NCBI GenBank assembly: GCA_026874595.1
Contig: CM049313.1
Span: 40,764,659 to 40,828,658 of the forward strand
Length of the DNA: 64,000 bases
From: Sipunculus nudus
Lineage: Eukaryota > Annelida > Sipuncula > Golfingiida > Sipunculidae
Reading direction: 5' to 3'
A program made the translations under genes and the position numbers. The notes below the pieces were generated by a model. That model had not been told where the DNA came from. It saw nothing but the letters and a program-made list of their open reading frames with translations, and made no database searches. Positions 25,001-32,651 of the stretch are shown piece by piece. The first letter of the stretch is position 1; every line of letters starts with the position of its first letter.

Positions 25001-28000
25001 CAAGATGGACAGTGCGTAGAGCGCTGCTCTGTTAATTCCTATTTATTCATGGGGCGGGACCGCTTCGGGGATTTGATGAAGGAATGTCGACAATGCCACC
25101 CGAGCTGCCTGCAGTGTGTGGGCAGCGGGGAAGCCGACTGTACCTCCTGTGATGGTCAGCAGCTGCTGTCTACTGGACGATGTGTCCAGCACTGTCAGCA
25201 GGGGTGAGTAGCTGTAACATTGTCTGAGTAGCTGTCAGTGTTGCAGGTCTTAAGACTGATCTTGGCCATGAGGCAGGGTTTTCTTTGCCTTGGCCTCAGA
25301 AGGCAATGACTCGGCCTCAAGGCCTCTGGGGTCGGTGACATGGGTTGAAGCTGCTAAATAAAGTGAGACCTATTATGTATACATTTGCTTGGAATGTAAT
25401 GTCATCTTTCTCTGTGCTCTTAAAATGTTTTGGGCTTCCATTGAGAAACTTAATTGAACAATAATGGCCTTGTGAGGTACAACTAGTACCAGAATTCAGA
25501 AAGTGAGTCCTAGTTGTATAACTCTGACTTGGTTGGTGGTGACTTAGCTTAGGGCTCAGAGGGCCATGACTCGGCCTTGTAGGGCCGTTACTCAGACTTG
25601 GTCTTGGCCTTGAAAAGTTGTGACTCAGTCTTGGCCTCAAAGGGTTGTGACTCTACTACAACACTGGTAGTTGTAACATTTTTTGAGTATCTGTAACATT
25701 GTCTGAATAAATGGAACATAGTCAAAGCAGCTGTAACATGGTCCAAATAGCTGTAACATTTTCCAAGTAGTTGTAACATTGTCTGAGTAGTTGTAACATT
25801 GTCCAAGCAGCTGTAACACTGTCTGAGTAGTTGCAACATTGTCCATGTAGCAGTAACACTGTCTGAGTAGTTGTAACATTGTTCCTATCAGACTGCAGAA
25901 ATGCCAGGATTTGTGATGAGGGAGCCCCCCCCCCCCCGTTTGCTCATGAAAAAACATCCTTAAACAGGTCTCAGGGTCAGTTATTAAAAATAGGGCACAC
26001 CTTGCCAAATGCATAAACATTTTCCTAAAGCTTCCTGGTCAAGCACACCAAATGGTGATTATCCTTTAGTCCTACTTGCCATCAGAAATATTCATCTGAA
26101 TTAAAGCTCAGAGTGGGTGATCAGTTATGGATATGGTATGCATATTTGTATAATAAGAGAATTTGTCTAATCTGTTTAAAAAAAAAATACATAGAAAAAT
26201 ATATTGCCAGTGTTTCACAAGGATGATACATGCTTTGTAGCCAAGAGTTTTGTAAAGTTATAACAATTTGGCTTTAACGTAGGAATAAACTTTAAACACT
26301 GAATGCCTGGAGTATGCAAGGGAATCATTTAAGGTAACGTACCTGCTTTTTTGTCGGACATCACTGACAGTGTCAGTCTCATCCTGTTCATTTTCAGGTT
26401 TTTTTTGGCTCCTTGGGAGCATACACCTCCAATCATGCTAATGAGGTTTTAAATCACAAGCCTACTACACTACCACCATTGTAGTTATTAGACATTGTTG
26501 GTAATGCATGATATGACTGTTGTTATGGTTAAACATCTTGTGTTTCAGGGAATACGGATCTCGTGGTGTTTGCCACCTGTGTCACACTCAGTGCCTTGAG
26601 TGTCGGGGACCTCAGTCCTGTTCCAGGTGTCCAGCTGGTGCCTACCTACACAGCGGTCAGTGTCTTGACCAGTGTCCTCATGGTCAGTATGGGACAGAGG
26701 ACGGGTACTGTCGTTCCTGTGACAGCTCCTGCTTGTCCTGTAATGGTAAGTTTGTAAAAATGATCAAAGCATAAATCCTATCTCTGAGAAGACCAGTCTC
26801 TTTTCCTGTGTCTCGCATGACTCTTATTTTGATCACATAACTGGTTAAAGACATGCTCAAATATGCAGTCTGAAAAAGTCTGGCAAACATGTTGATGATT
26901 TACTAATATGCTGACCTAAAACATAATGTTTTAATATATATCTGATGTAAACAAACACAGCTAAAGGTATGTGTGATTAATTCTTAGTGATGTAATATTT
27001 GTAAGCTATAAGGCATTGTTGAAGATGACAGAATCATTTGTGTCATCATTTAGATTTTCTATGAAGTTTTTGATATGATTCATGCTACCATTCTTACCTC
27101 TTGGTAGACTTTTGTTTGTCGGAGAGGAAAAGCAACTAATTAAAAGGGAAAGTTTAACGTACAGTTGTCATGTTTGTATTCAGGGCCAGCCGCTGATTCC
27201 TGCACTAGCTGTGCAGATCGTTATATATTAGATGAGGGGTCATGCAGGGTCAAGGTCACAGAACAGGTCACAGAGAACTACAACAACTACTGCGACTCCC
27301 ATCAGTTCTGGGATGCCACAGTAGGAGTAAGTATATGTTAGGTACCAGGAATGTTACAGCACTTGATTATCAGAAACTGACCTGTTTATATGTATTTCTA
27401 TGCACTATACTCCTTATCTAATCACACCACACTGTCCTTCCAGGTTATCTCTATGTCAGATATCATCAAGCTATTAATGATTTTGATATTTTGTTTATGT
27501 ACATTAAATTAAAAGTTAACTAAATTTCTGCTTTTCATTTACTAATGATAACTCTTTTTCATTAATTTTTTATGTCATATTTGGTTGGGCCGTGCTTATA
27601 AAACAGAGTGGTGAATCCTACTAAATTTCATGTTGAAGCTCTGTTTTAGAAGTCCAGCAAAACAAATTTACATAAGTAAAAGTGTAAACTCATTGGTTGA
27701 GGTAATAAAGTTGTTATTTGACTCCCATCAGACCTGTGAAGAATGTCATCTGACCTGTGGGTCATGTCGGGGTCCGGGGCCGGCAGACTGTATGGCCTGC
27801 GCTTTCCCTCGTCAGATGTTCAAGCAACAGTGTGTGCTGTGCTGTTATGCCAGTGCTGATCCCCGGTGCTGTCGCTGCCATCCAGACACTGGTGAAGTAT
27901 TTAAGTGTTTAATGTTTCTATAAATAGAACTGTCCCTGCCATCCAGAAATTGGAAAAAAAATGTTATATTTCTATAAATAGACTGTCACTTCCATCCAGA

Positions 28001-29018
28001 GACTGGTAAAGTATTTTGTTTCTATAAATAGAACTGTTGCTGCCATCAAGACAATGGTAAAGTATTTGATGTTTCTATAATAGAACTGTCCTACCATCGA
28101 GACACTGGTAAAGTATTTTGTTTTTATAATGGAAACTGTTGCTGCCATCCAGACACTGGTAAAGTATTTGATGTTTCTGTAATAGAATTTTCCTGCCATC
28201 CAGACACTGGTAAAGTATTTGATATTTCTATAAATAGAACTGTCACTTCCATCCAGTCACTGGTAAAGTATTTTGTGTTTCTATAAATAGAACTGGAGCT
28301 GCCATCCAGACACTGGTAAAGTATATGTTTCTATAAGTAGAAGTGTCAATGCCAGCCAGACACTGGGAGAGTATTTTATAATTCAATAAGAAAAACTGCT
28401 ACTGCTATCCAGACACTGCATGGTAAAGAAATTTTTCACTGCTGTCTTGTAAAAATTTTGATGTTCCTATTAACAGAATTGTCCTTGCTATCTAGATACT
28501 TGTGAAGGATCTAAAATATAATGTTTGTGTGTTTGTAATATCCTGAATATATTTAAAGGCTTTTCTAGGGATAAACTCATACCTCATGTTTTTCAGTATG
28601 TAGTCACTGTTATATTTTTATGTTTTGCACATATACCTGTGTCTGTCTATTTCTAGGTCTGTGTGTGGATGACGATATAGACAACACACTGCCTAACCCG
28701 GTGCCTAGTCTTCCAGCGATCCCCACTAAGTCAGTCCCACCGACACCATACACCGTCATCACAACGACGCGCAGCACGTCAATATGGAGGGACTTCTTCA
28801 ACCGGCCAGAGGGTATCGTAACCCTCCTGGTCCTCACTGCTCTCATGCTGTCACTTATCGTTTTGTTGATTATTTTATATGCGTATGCTACCAACAAATG
28901 GTGCTGGCGTAAAAGGGGTGATTATCACCTGGTGCCAGTCAGGTATCAAAATGGACACAGCAAGGTGCTGCTTAATGGTCACTCACCACATCTTACGAGT
29001 GTCACGACAACGGCATGA
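911..29018 (+). CDS. PCSK5-like: Furin/PCSK5-type membrane proprotein convertase (spliced, 5' partial)
   Basis: A Ca-dependent subtilisin-family endoprotease of the secretory pathway that cleaves precursors after paired basic residues. Twenty-one exons (911-1045, 4574-4653, 8920-9008, 10825-11000, 11535-11750, 12752-12852, 13258-13361, 14149-14266, 14968-15281, 15688-16067, 16782-16885, 20207-20403, 20705-20849, 21430-21582, 22142-22251, 24374-24476, 24994-25203, 26549-26745, 27184-27326, 27732-27891, 28657-29018) join in phase into 3597 nt, 1198 aa plus stop. Fragment residues: S8 domain 1 to about 310 with Asp31, His73, Asn175 and Ser249; P domain to about 457 with RGD at 380-382; Ser/Thr linker about 458-571; ten Cys-rich Fu repeats about 572-1079; TM about 1132-1156; cytosolic tail with YHLV at 1168. 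All catalytic residues are intact, so activity is predicted. The TM anchor and long Cys-rich region fit PCSK5B/Furin-2 better than furin or PC2. The signal peptide and prodomain are outside the window. Confidence 0.95.
1046..4573 (+). other. Intron 1, mostly plain AT-rich sequence
   Basis: Apart from the low-complexity CTTGTCTTG region (2460-2950), nothing is recognised. A perfect 9-bp inverted repeat (TCCTGTAAC, spacer, GTTACAGGA) lies near 3500. Confidence 0.7.
2460..2950. repeat. Degenerate CTCTTGTCTTG low-complexity tract
   Basis: About 490 bases made of variants of TCTCTTGTCTTGGCTC with very little A on the + strand, a strand-asymmetric degenerate microsatellite inside intron 1. Confidence 0.85.
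4574..4653 (+). CDS. PCSK5-like: Convertase exon B: Ca-binding loop segment
   Basis: Codes for [19 protein letters not shown] and onward, matching the Asp-rich stretch between catalytic Asp and His in furins (family form DPGASFDVND). Follows exon A in phase 0 and ends two bases into the Arg codon before the catalytic His. ACAG acceptor, GTATTC donor. Confidence 0.94.
5200..6690. repeat. 38-bp minisatellite, about 39 copies (intron 2)
   Basis: Unit TTGTGGTTAACAGCATAGCA plus GTTCTGATACTGGGGTCA in tandem; left copies are more diverged (GCTCAGCCATTCTAATGCTG) and central copies nearly identical. Most units contain TGTGGTTA. A 101-codon minus-strand open frame over its right end is a by-product of the repeat. 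Confidence 0.95.
7430..7541 (-). mobile_element. SINE fragment (same family as 14725-14930)
   Basis: Read on the minus strand, AGGCCATGC, TTTCACTCACAAA, TGCACCTTTCAGAGGTTCTT and GGTATGACAC match in order the body of the SINE at 14725-14930. The tRNA-like head is absent, so this is a 5'-truncated copy. Confidence 0.7.
7542..8919 (+). other. Right part of intron 2
   Basis: AT-rich, with an (ATT)n microsatellite at about 8009-8036 and three copies of CTGCCATCTGG between about 8560 and 8680 spaced about 55 bp apart. No coding signal. Confidence 0.6.
8920..9008 (+). CDS. PCSK5-like: Convertase exon C: catalytic His
   Basis: Codes for (R)[12 protein letters not shown] through [11 protein letters not shown]. 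The His of HGT (residue 73) is the catalytic His. Strong polypyrimidine tract and CCAG acceptor; GTAAGC donor. Ends one base into the second Gly of IGGVRM. Confidence 0.96.
9410..10830. repeat. 23-bp minisatellite (about 60 copies) ending on the exon D acceptor
   Basis: Unit TGTATGTTAATCAGGTGTGA plus CCC, filling intron 3 almost wholly. The last unit reads ATGTTAATCAG|GTGTGAGG, where | is the real 3' splice site, so the array runs six bases into the exon. Variants include CAGGTGAGAC and CAGGTAAGAC, which are good donor consensus. Confidence 0.95.
10825..11000 (+). CDS. PCSK5-like: Convertase exon D: central catalytic domain
   Basis: Codes for (G)[19 protein letters not shown] through [19 protein letters not shown] and ends GVLE. 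Strongly family-like (GGVRMLDG; SASWGPEDDGKTVDGPA in furin). Its acceptor, AATCAG|GTGTGA, is the last unit of the 23-bp minisatellite that fills the intron before it. Confidence 0.96.
11535..11750 (+). CDS. PCSK5-like: Convertase exon E: oxyanion-hole Asn
   Basis: 72 codons in phase 0 at both ends. Contains [12 protein letters not shown] (Asn175, oxyanion hole; PC2 has Asp here, so this is not PC2) and [18 protein letters not shown], ending YGEKQI. Donor GTCAGT is canonical GT but less common. Confidence 0.96.
12752..12852 (+). CDS. PCSK5-like: Convertase exon F: catalytic Ser
   Basis: Codes for [20 protein letters not shown] and [14 protein letters not shown]. The Ser of [10 protein letters not shown] (residue 249) is the nucleophile. 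ACAG acceptor, GTAAGT donor, ends two bases into an Asn codon. Confidence 0.96.
13258..13361 (+). CDS. PCSK5-like: Convertase exon G: end of the catalytic domain
   Basis: Codes for (N)[20 protein letters not shown] through TNGLGRK, matching furin NLTWRDMQHLVV...TNGVGRK. Phase compatible with both neighbours; ACACAG acceptor, GTAAGT donor. Confidence 0.95.
14149..14266 (+). CDS. PCSK5-like: Convertase exon H: catalytic/P-domain junction
   Basis: Codes for (F)[20 protein letters not shown] then [18 protein letters not shown], corresponding to furin VSHSYGYGLLDAGAMVALAQNW. CTTCACAG acceptor, GTAAGT donor. Confidence 0.95.
14725..14930 (+). mobile_element. tRNA-derived SINE in intron 8
   Basis: TGTGGTCCAGGGGTAGAGCA resembles a tRNA A box and GATTTTGAATCTC a decayed B box, followed by a non-tRNA body shared with 7430-7541 (AAGGCCATGC, GTTTCACTCACAAAC, GTGCACCTTTTAGGAGTTCC). 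No intact tRNA fold, so it is called a SINE rather than a tRNA gene. Confidence 0.7.
14968..15281 (+). CDS. PCSK5-like: Convertase exon I: P domain
   Basis: Most of the P (homo-B) domain: [40 protein letters not shown] (RGD at residues 380-382, conserved in furin-type convertases), then [20 protein letters not shown] and ALEIEDAGD. Phase fits both neighbours. Confidence 0.96.
15282..16781 (+). other. Introns 9 and 10
   Basis: 15282-15687 and 16068-16781 hold plain AT-rich intron sequence with no recognised element. Confidence 0.6.
15688..16067 (+). CDS. PCSK5-like: Convertase exon J: P-domain end and Ser/Thr/Pro linker
   Basis: Begins [13 protein letters not shown], the terminal P-domain strand (SWQLIFYGT). 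About 110 further residues are rich in Ser, Thr and Pro ([26 protein letters not shown]) with one NAT N-glycosylation sequon and no Cys. It joins the P domain to the first Cys-rich repeat and looks like an O-glycosylated stalk. The frame is open across all 380 nt with good splice sites. Confidence 0.92.
16782..16885 (+). CDS. PCSK5-like: Convertase exon K: first furin-like Cys repeat
   Basis: Codes for [34 protein letters not shown] in split form, the C-x2-C-x(n)-GC-GP-x-C-x2-C pattern of a Fu repeat, completed by exon L. TTGCAG acceptor, GTAAGC donor. Confidence 0.9.
17052..17630 (+). mobile_element. Element X1, CTAG-ending non-autonomous transposon
   Basis: Starts TAGCTCAGCTAACTGAAAGT after a T run, has a GTCTGT/GTCCGTC simple repeat, and ends GAGACCCATGGATCCCTAG before TT. 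A diverged copy of the same body follows (17640-19890) and another begins at 38308. A hairpin-like CCATGG near a CTAG end next to T recalls Helitron/Helentron 3' ends; class is inferred. Confidence 0.65.
17917..19594 (+). mobile_element. Element Y with a 180-bp tandem core, inside X2
   Basis: Opens ATGCCCCCGCCACAAAGTGG (hairpin with CCGGGGCATA) and closes GGCGGGGGCATTCG then hairpin GTGTCGTTCCGACAC and ATCTAG, followed by TTTT. The core is a 180-181-bp tandem repeat starting at 17986, 18166 and 18347, with diverged copies after 19209. Hairpin plus CTAG end and tandem core resemble the bivalve pearl/Helentron-derived elements. Confidence 0.7.
18541..19208 (+). mobile_element. Element Z, inserted inside the core of Y
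   Basis: Begins AGCCCTCAGCTCATAGGCTG after a T run in the fourth Y core copy and ends GCTAATATTCTAG; Y core sequence resumes at once as TTTCGCAATACAATGC. Carries a GTCTGTCCGTCTGTCC run and a GGTGGCACCACC motif. The clean interruption fixes both ends. Confidence 0.7.
20207..20403 (+). CDS. PCSK5-like: Convertase exon L: Fu repeats 1-2
   Basis: Completes repeat 1 ([13 protein letters not shown]) and carries repeat 2 ([41 protein letters not shown]). It lies 3.3 kb after exon K, the intron being swollen by nested mobile elements. TTCCAG acceptor, GTGAGC donor. Confidence 0.93.
20705..20849 (+). CDS. PCSK5-like: Convertase exon M: Fu repeat 3
   Basis: [20 protein letters not shown] then [20 protein letters not shown], one complete Fu repeat. 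CCTCAG acceptor, GTAAGA donor. Confidence 0.93.
21430..21582 (+). CDS. PCSK5-like: Convertase exon N: Fu repeat 4
   Basis: [20 protein letters not shown] then [20 protein letters not shown], one Fu repeat including an NGS sequon. GACAG acceptor, GTAAGT donor. Confidence 0.93.
22142..22251 (+). CDS. PCSK5-like: Convertase exon O: Fu repeat 5
   Basis: [20 protein letters not shown] then [16 protein letters not shown] slightly shortened repeat (CYSGC in place of C-x2-C-x3-C). TTTCAG acceptor, GTAGGT donor; a short tandem array starts just after the donor. Confidence 0.93.
22262..22430. repeat. Short CTGTAATCTCAAA tandem array after the exon O donor
   Basis: Variants of AACCTGTAATCTCAAA and ACCATCATCTCAA alternate over about 160 bases, beginning about 10 bases after the donor GTAGGT. 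The unit does not include the donor. Confidence 0.8.
22510..24068. mobile_element. 1.56-kb TIR transposon in intron 15
   Basis: Left end CCGTATTTCCTTGAACAGAC and right end (reverse complement) CCATATTTCCTTGATCAGAT form imperfect terminal inverted repeats flanked by TA on both sides. Subterminal GCCGG/TATTTAAGGC motifs recur at both ends. An internal block of about 190 bp is duplicated (GAACACGGGGTGGCT at 22940 and 23130). No transposase frame, so non-autonomous; TA duplication fits a Tc1/mariner-like or similar mobiliser. Confidence 0.75.
24374..24476 (+). CDS. PCSK5-like: Convertase exon P: Fu repeat 6, first half
   Basis: [20 protein letters not shown] then [14 protein letters not shown]. 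The preceding 2.1-kb intron holds a TIR transposon. TTCAG acceptor; donor AG|GTGTGT is GT-rich but weaker than the others. Confidence 0.92.
24994..25203 (+). CDS. PCSK5-like: Convertase exon Q: Fu repeats 6-7
   Basis: [20 protein letters not shown] closes repeat 6; [37 protein letters not shown] is repeat 7. Donor GG|GTGAGTAGCTGTAAC is the first unit of a 20-bp repeat. Confidence 0.93.
25204..25885. repeat. 20-bp minisatellite starting at the exon Q donor, in two blocks
   Basis: TGAGTAGCTGTAACATTGTC begins one base into the intron (25205) and a second unit follows at 25225; the same unit resumes for about 11 copies at 25660-25885 (TGAGTAGTTGTAACATTGTC). Between lies a separate degenerate repeat of GACTCGGCCTCAAGGCCTC type. 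Confidence 0.85.
26549..26745 (+). CDS. PCSK5-like: Convertase exon R: Fu repeats 8-9
   Basis: [40 protein letters not shown] (repeat 8), then [12 protein letters not shown] opening repeat 9. TTTCAG acceptor, GTAAGT donor. Confidence 0.93.
27184..27326 (+). CDS. PCSK5-like: Convertase exon S: atypical Fu repeat 9
   Basis: [20 protein letters not shown] then [20 protein letters not shown]. The repeat loses the usual C-x3-C ending and continues as a Thr/Asn/Glu-rich spacer with one isolated Cys, so repeat 9 is degenerate. Phase 0 at its end. Confidence 0.9.
27732..27891 (+). CDS. PCSK5-like: Convertase exon T: last Fu repeat and Cys cluster
   Basis: [40 protein letters not shown] then [11 protein letters not shown]. 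The closing CC...CC..C cluster is not a standard Fu pattern. Donor ACTG|GTGAAG; the last 15 exon bases plus the donor are repeated about 11 times in the following intron. Reading past the donor meets TAA at 27921-27923. Confidence 0.92.
27876..28500. repeat. About 52-bp minisatellite containing the exon T end and donor
   Basis: Units read TGCCATCCAGACACTGGTAA AGTATTTGATGTTTCTATAA plus ATAGAACTGTC, about 11 copies. The first copy is the true exon 3' end TGCCATCCAGACACTG and donor GTGAAG; most intronic copies have GTAAAG at the donor position. Confidence 0.93.
28657..29018 (+). CDS. PCSK5-like: Convertase exon U: transmembrane segment, tail and stop
   Basis: After a Pro/Thr-rich juxtamembrane stretch, [20 protein letters not shown] is one hydrophobic helix followed by [17 protein letters not shown]. 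The basic residues fit a cytosolic stop-transfer, and YHLV is a Tyr-x-x-hydrophobic sorting motif as expected for a trans-Golgi/endosome cycling convertase. TTTCTAG acceptor; stop TGA at 29016. Confidence 0.93.
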
Positions 29019-31271
29019 CGCTTTGGAAATATAGGGTAATATAATTGTTTATGACAGGGTCTTTACCCTTGGTATTGGGTTATATGACTGTTTTGTATGA
29101 ATGAGGTTTGAAATATTGTATGAGATTTTAATATTTTGTATAGATTATGGTTAAACAAGGTGTTAATTATGAATGATGGCAAAATGAGGTGTTAATTTGT
29201 AATTGAATTGATTTATACCCAGGTATTTCAGGGGTTGATACACAGGGGTTGAAACATTCATGCTAAGGCCAGTGGTTTTTGGCTCAAACTGTTTGTTTTG
29301 TTTAAACCCTGTTGGTTTGTTTATGGATCTCATCTGTATCAGTGATCTTACAGGTTGGTTACCTACAGATTTGACCTCTATACAGGTAGCAGAATTCTGG
29401 GTTGTTATGATACATTTTTATCATGTGATGGATTAATTGGTTTATTTTTTAACCAAGTGCATGGGAGTGCATTACAACTTTAGTTATTACTTTATGTTTT
29501 TGGTTGTCATGCCAACTTGTTGCACTCGTAATGGTGAAATTTCAAATTGGAAATATTCCTGGTTGTTACTGAAGATGTTAAGGCAGACATCTCTCTCAGT
29601 AAACATTTCAGACACAATTAAATTGAGACCAGTGTTACAGTGAACATTTAAAGCTGGTTAAAGGATAGATTTATTGATAAAAGCTGGTCACAGAAAGATA
29701 ATGTTTTGTTATTTCTGCATGAATTATATGTGACAAATCATTATCTGAGTAGGCTGTATTTAAAAGACCTGTCCCAAATCAAAACACAAATTTCATATTT
29801 GCTCTGATTGTGATAAAACAGGTGATAAAATAGTAAGTCTATGAAACTCATTAAGCAAGGTCACATGATCATTTTATTCCTGTCAGGGGTTTCTGATCAT
29901 TCACAGAGTATTTAGAGTAATTTTTTTCTGTGGGATGAAGTGGTAATTTCAGCAGAGGTGAGGTTATATTGCTGCGTTCACATATTTAAACAGTATATTA
30001 GTGTTTTTATATCTTCATGTTTGTTATTGAACTATCATGGTGTAGCAGCTGATCGCTCTAAAAACTTTTGTTAAACTGTAAAACATTGCTGATAAACATA
30101 TTGTTTTGTATGAACTGTAGATGTACAGTTAATCTCTCTAGAGCTGTTCTCTCTAGTGTTATCAGACTACATTAAGGTTATCGGGAGGGTTATTGTTATT
30201 TTATATTACAGCCAGTTGACCATTCTTCTGGAGGTCTTTCTGTTAAGGATACTTTTATTTAAAGCTCTCTTGTTCTCAGGTCTTATATAGATATATATCA
30301 CAGGTCCACTGACCCAGTTAAAACATGCAAAAAATAGGAGAATTTATGAATAATAGAGTAAAAACGTTACAACCATTCCTGCACTTACATTTAAAATTAA
30401 TAATGTAAATAGGCTTTACAGTCAAAAAAGAACAAACGAGAAAACCTTCGCATGGGCCGTCTGTATGTCTGGTACACACACCACAGTTAAAAGGGCAGAC
30501 TTTTAAGTTATTATTAAACAGAGCCTTCTCAGTGGATGAATGGGTTTGTAAAGCCCTGCTTTAAGGGACAATCTTTTTATTGTTTTAAATTAAATCCTAG
30601 TGTTACAAACCAAATTTGGATTTTAGCAGGATTATATGATTTAATAAATAGGGACAGGGTAAGGCTTCCGCTCCAATATAACATGCTCAAAAAGGCTTAG
30701 GATAATAACTGCAAACAGCACAAATGACTTTAACGAGTAGTCTGAGCCTTTCAGATGAGTCATAAGGTGAAGAGTGAATAAATGAGCTTCCATTGCAAGG
30801 ATAGTTTTATTAAAATAAAATGAGCATTCAGTGTGAACTACCTGACATACATGGTTTAAGCATGGTCTAAGAATTCATAGAAATAACAAAAAAAAAATAT
30901 TTATGGGAAGGTTGGTTCATGAGTGGAGTTAGGATATATCCACCATAAAAATAACAAATAATTTCGTAAAGCACAAACTTTAATCAAGTATTTTTCAAGA
31001 TGGTATACTGTATCTTATTCTGTAGATATTCATTATTGTGTATTTTATCAGTCATAAAAATTGTGTAGACTGTGTATTTAATGTTATTTTCTTTTGCTCA
31101 AATATTGATGTCTGATCAATTTATTGGATATTAAGATAGGAAATGATGTTGTTTTGTAAGGATAAGTTCAAGTGTTGTTAACAAAGCTTATGTGCATCAT
31201 GACAAAGAAAGATTTTAAATCTTGGGGAAAACTGTATACATGTCCAGGAGTCCAGGGGCCTGGAAACTGAA
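29019..31271 (+). other. Probable 3' UTR / downstream flank of the convertase
   Basis: No coding signal after the stop. AT-rich. The first AATAAA is at about 30643 and another follows near 30778, without an obvious GT-rich element. The true 3' end cannot be fixed from sequence alone. Confidence 0.45.
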
Positions 31272-32271
31272 CACATGTATACAAATAGGGATAGAACAAA
31301 ACATATAAATACTATTACTGGAACATTGGAAATCTTTTCACATCTTTTTATTTAACATTATACAGTTAAGAATATACTGAAGAACTTAAGGGATAGATAT
31401 AGGTTAAGCATTTATGAAATTTAATTGATATATCTTAACAGTGGCAACTTGGTGGTCATGTAATTTTATTTAATTATATGTTTGTGGCCAGGGCACCAGT
31501 CTACACCGGATACCAGTCGATTCGTCACCACAGTCATTTCGTCACCAATTTACATGCGGTACCAAATGGTCAATTCGTCACCAATGTTTTGTTACCTATT
31601 ACAATTAAAATTAAGATACACAATGATACCTATACTGAAAAGTTTGTTTGGTTGTTGATTCTTTTCATAAACGGCTCAGGATACACCATGCAAGGAGTGG
31701 ATTACATGTAGATATAAACATTGCACCAAACATGGCCAACTGACCGCCATGGTATTCAGGGCTATTTACGTCACATGTATACAAATAGGGATAGAACAAA
31801 ACATATAAATACTATTACTGGAACATTGGAAATCTTTTCACATCTTTTTATTTAACATTATACAGTTAAGAATATACTGAAGAACTTAAGGGATAGATAT
31901 AGGTTAAGCATTTATGAAATTTAATTGATATATCTTAACAGTGGCAACTTGGTGGTCATGTAATTTTATTTAATTATATGTTTGTGGCCAGGGCACCAGT
32001 CTACACCGGATACCAGTCGATTCGTCACCACAGTCATTTCGTCACCAATTTACATGCGGTACCAAATGGTCAATTCGTCACCAATGTTTTGTTACCTATT
32101 ACAATTAAAATTAAGATACACAATGATACCTATACTGAAAAGTTTGTTTGGTTGTTGATTCTTTTCATAAACGGCTCAGGATACACCATGCAAGGAGTGG
32201 ATTACATGTAGATATAAACATTGCGCCAAACATGGCCAACTGACCGCCATGGTATTCAGGGCTATTTACGT
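31272..32271. repeat. 500-bp head-to-tail tandem duplication
   Basis: 31272-31771 and 31772-32271 are identical except one seen difference (TTGCACC at about 31724, TTGCGCC at about 32224). Two identical 77-codon open frames, exactly 500 bp apart, are passengers. Confidence 0.95.
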
Positions 32272-32643
32272 CACCGCTCACCGCAAAGATTTCCTCACGG
32301 CAGCCCGTTTGAAATGTTCTTTTATTTCACACACGCAGGTGTTTTCGTTAAATAAAATCCACTTCCACAATTGACACAGAGAAACAAATTGCCAAAAGAA
32401 CTTTCTAAAATTTTAAACGGCATTTGCAGAGTATAAACGTATTTTTTTGCAAAAACTATTTTCCAAGCCATATTTCACTCTTCTGTCAATCAATATTCTG
32501 TTCTTCTGTCATTCCCTATGCATTTGAATTTCTGATTTTAAAACGTGCCCGGCCAAGTCCAGCCTGATGTATTTTGACGGTCACTTCGTCACTAATTTCC
32601 TGTGGTGACGAAATGACTGTGGGGACGAAACGACTGGTTCCCT
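31508..32643. mobile_element. Non-autonomous TIR element carrying the 500-bp duplication
   Basis: Arms 31512-31547 and 32603-32638 are inverted repeats matching at 34 of 36 positions (starts ACCAGTCGATTCGTCACCAC and ACCAGTCGTTTCGTCCCCAC). TCTACACC flanks both sides (31500-31507, 32644-32651), a possible 8-bp target duplication. No transposase; superfamily unresolved. Confidence 0.65.
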
Positions 32644-32651
32644 TCTACACC

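Larger units (their letters stand above)
24477..27731 (+). other. Introns between exons P and T
   Basis: 24477-24993, 25204-26548, 26746-27183 and 27327-27731. Only 25204-26548 has notable content (20-bp repeat, TTGGCCTCAAAGG-type degenerate repeat at 25260-25640, a C13 run near 25925). The rest is plain AT-rich intron. Confidence 0.6.

Noticed and set aside
31478-32211. Two identical 77-codon frames as paralogous genes
   Set aside because: They lie in a 500-bp tandem duplication of non-coding and transposon sequence; frames start without context and lack motifs.
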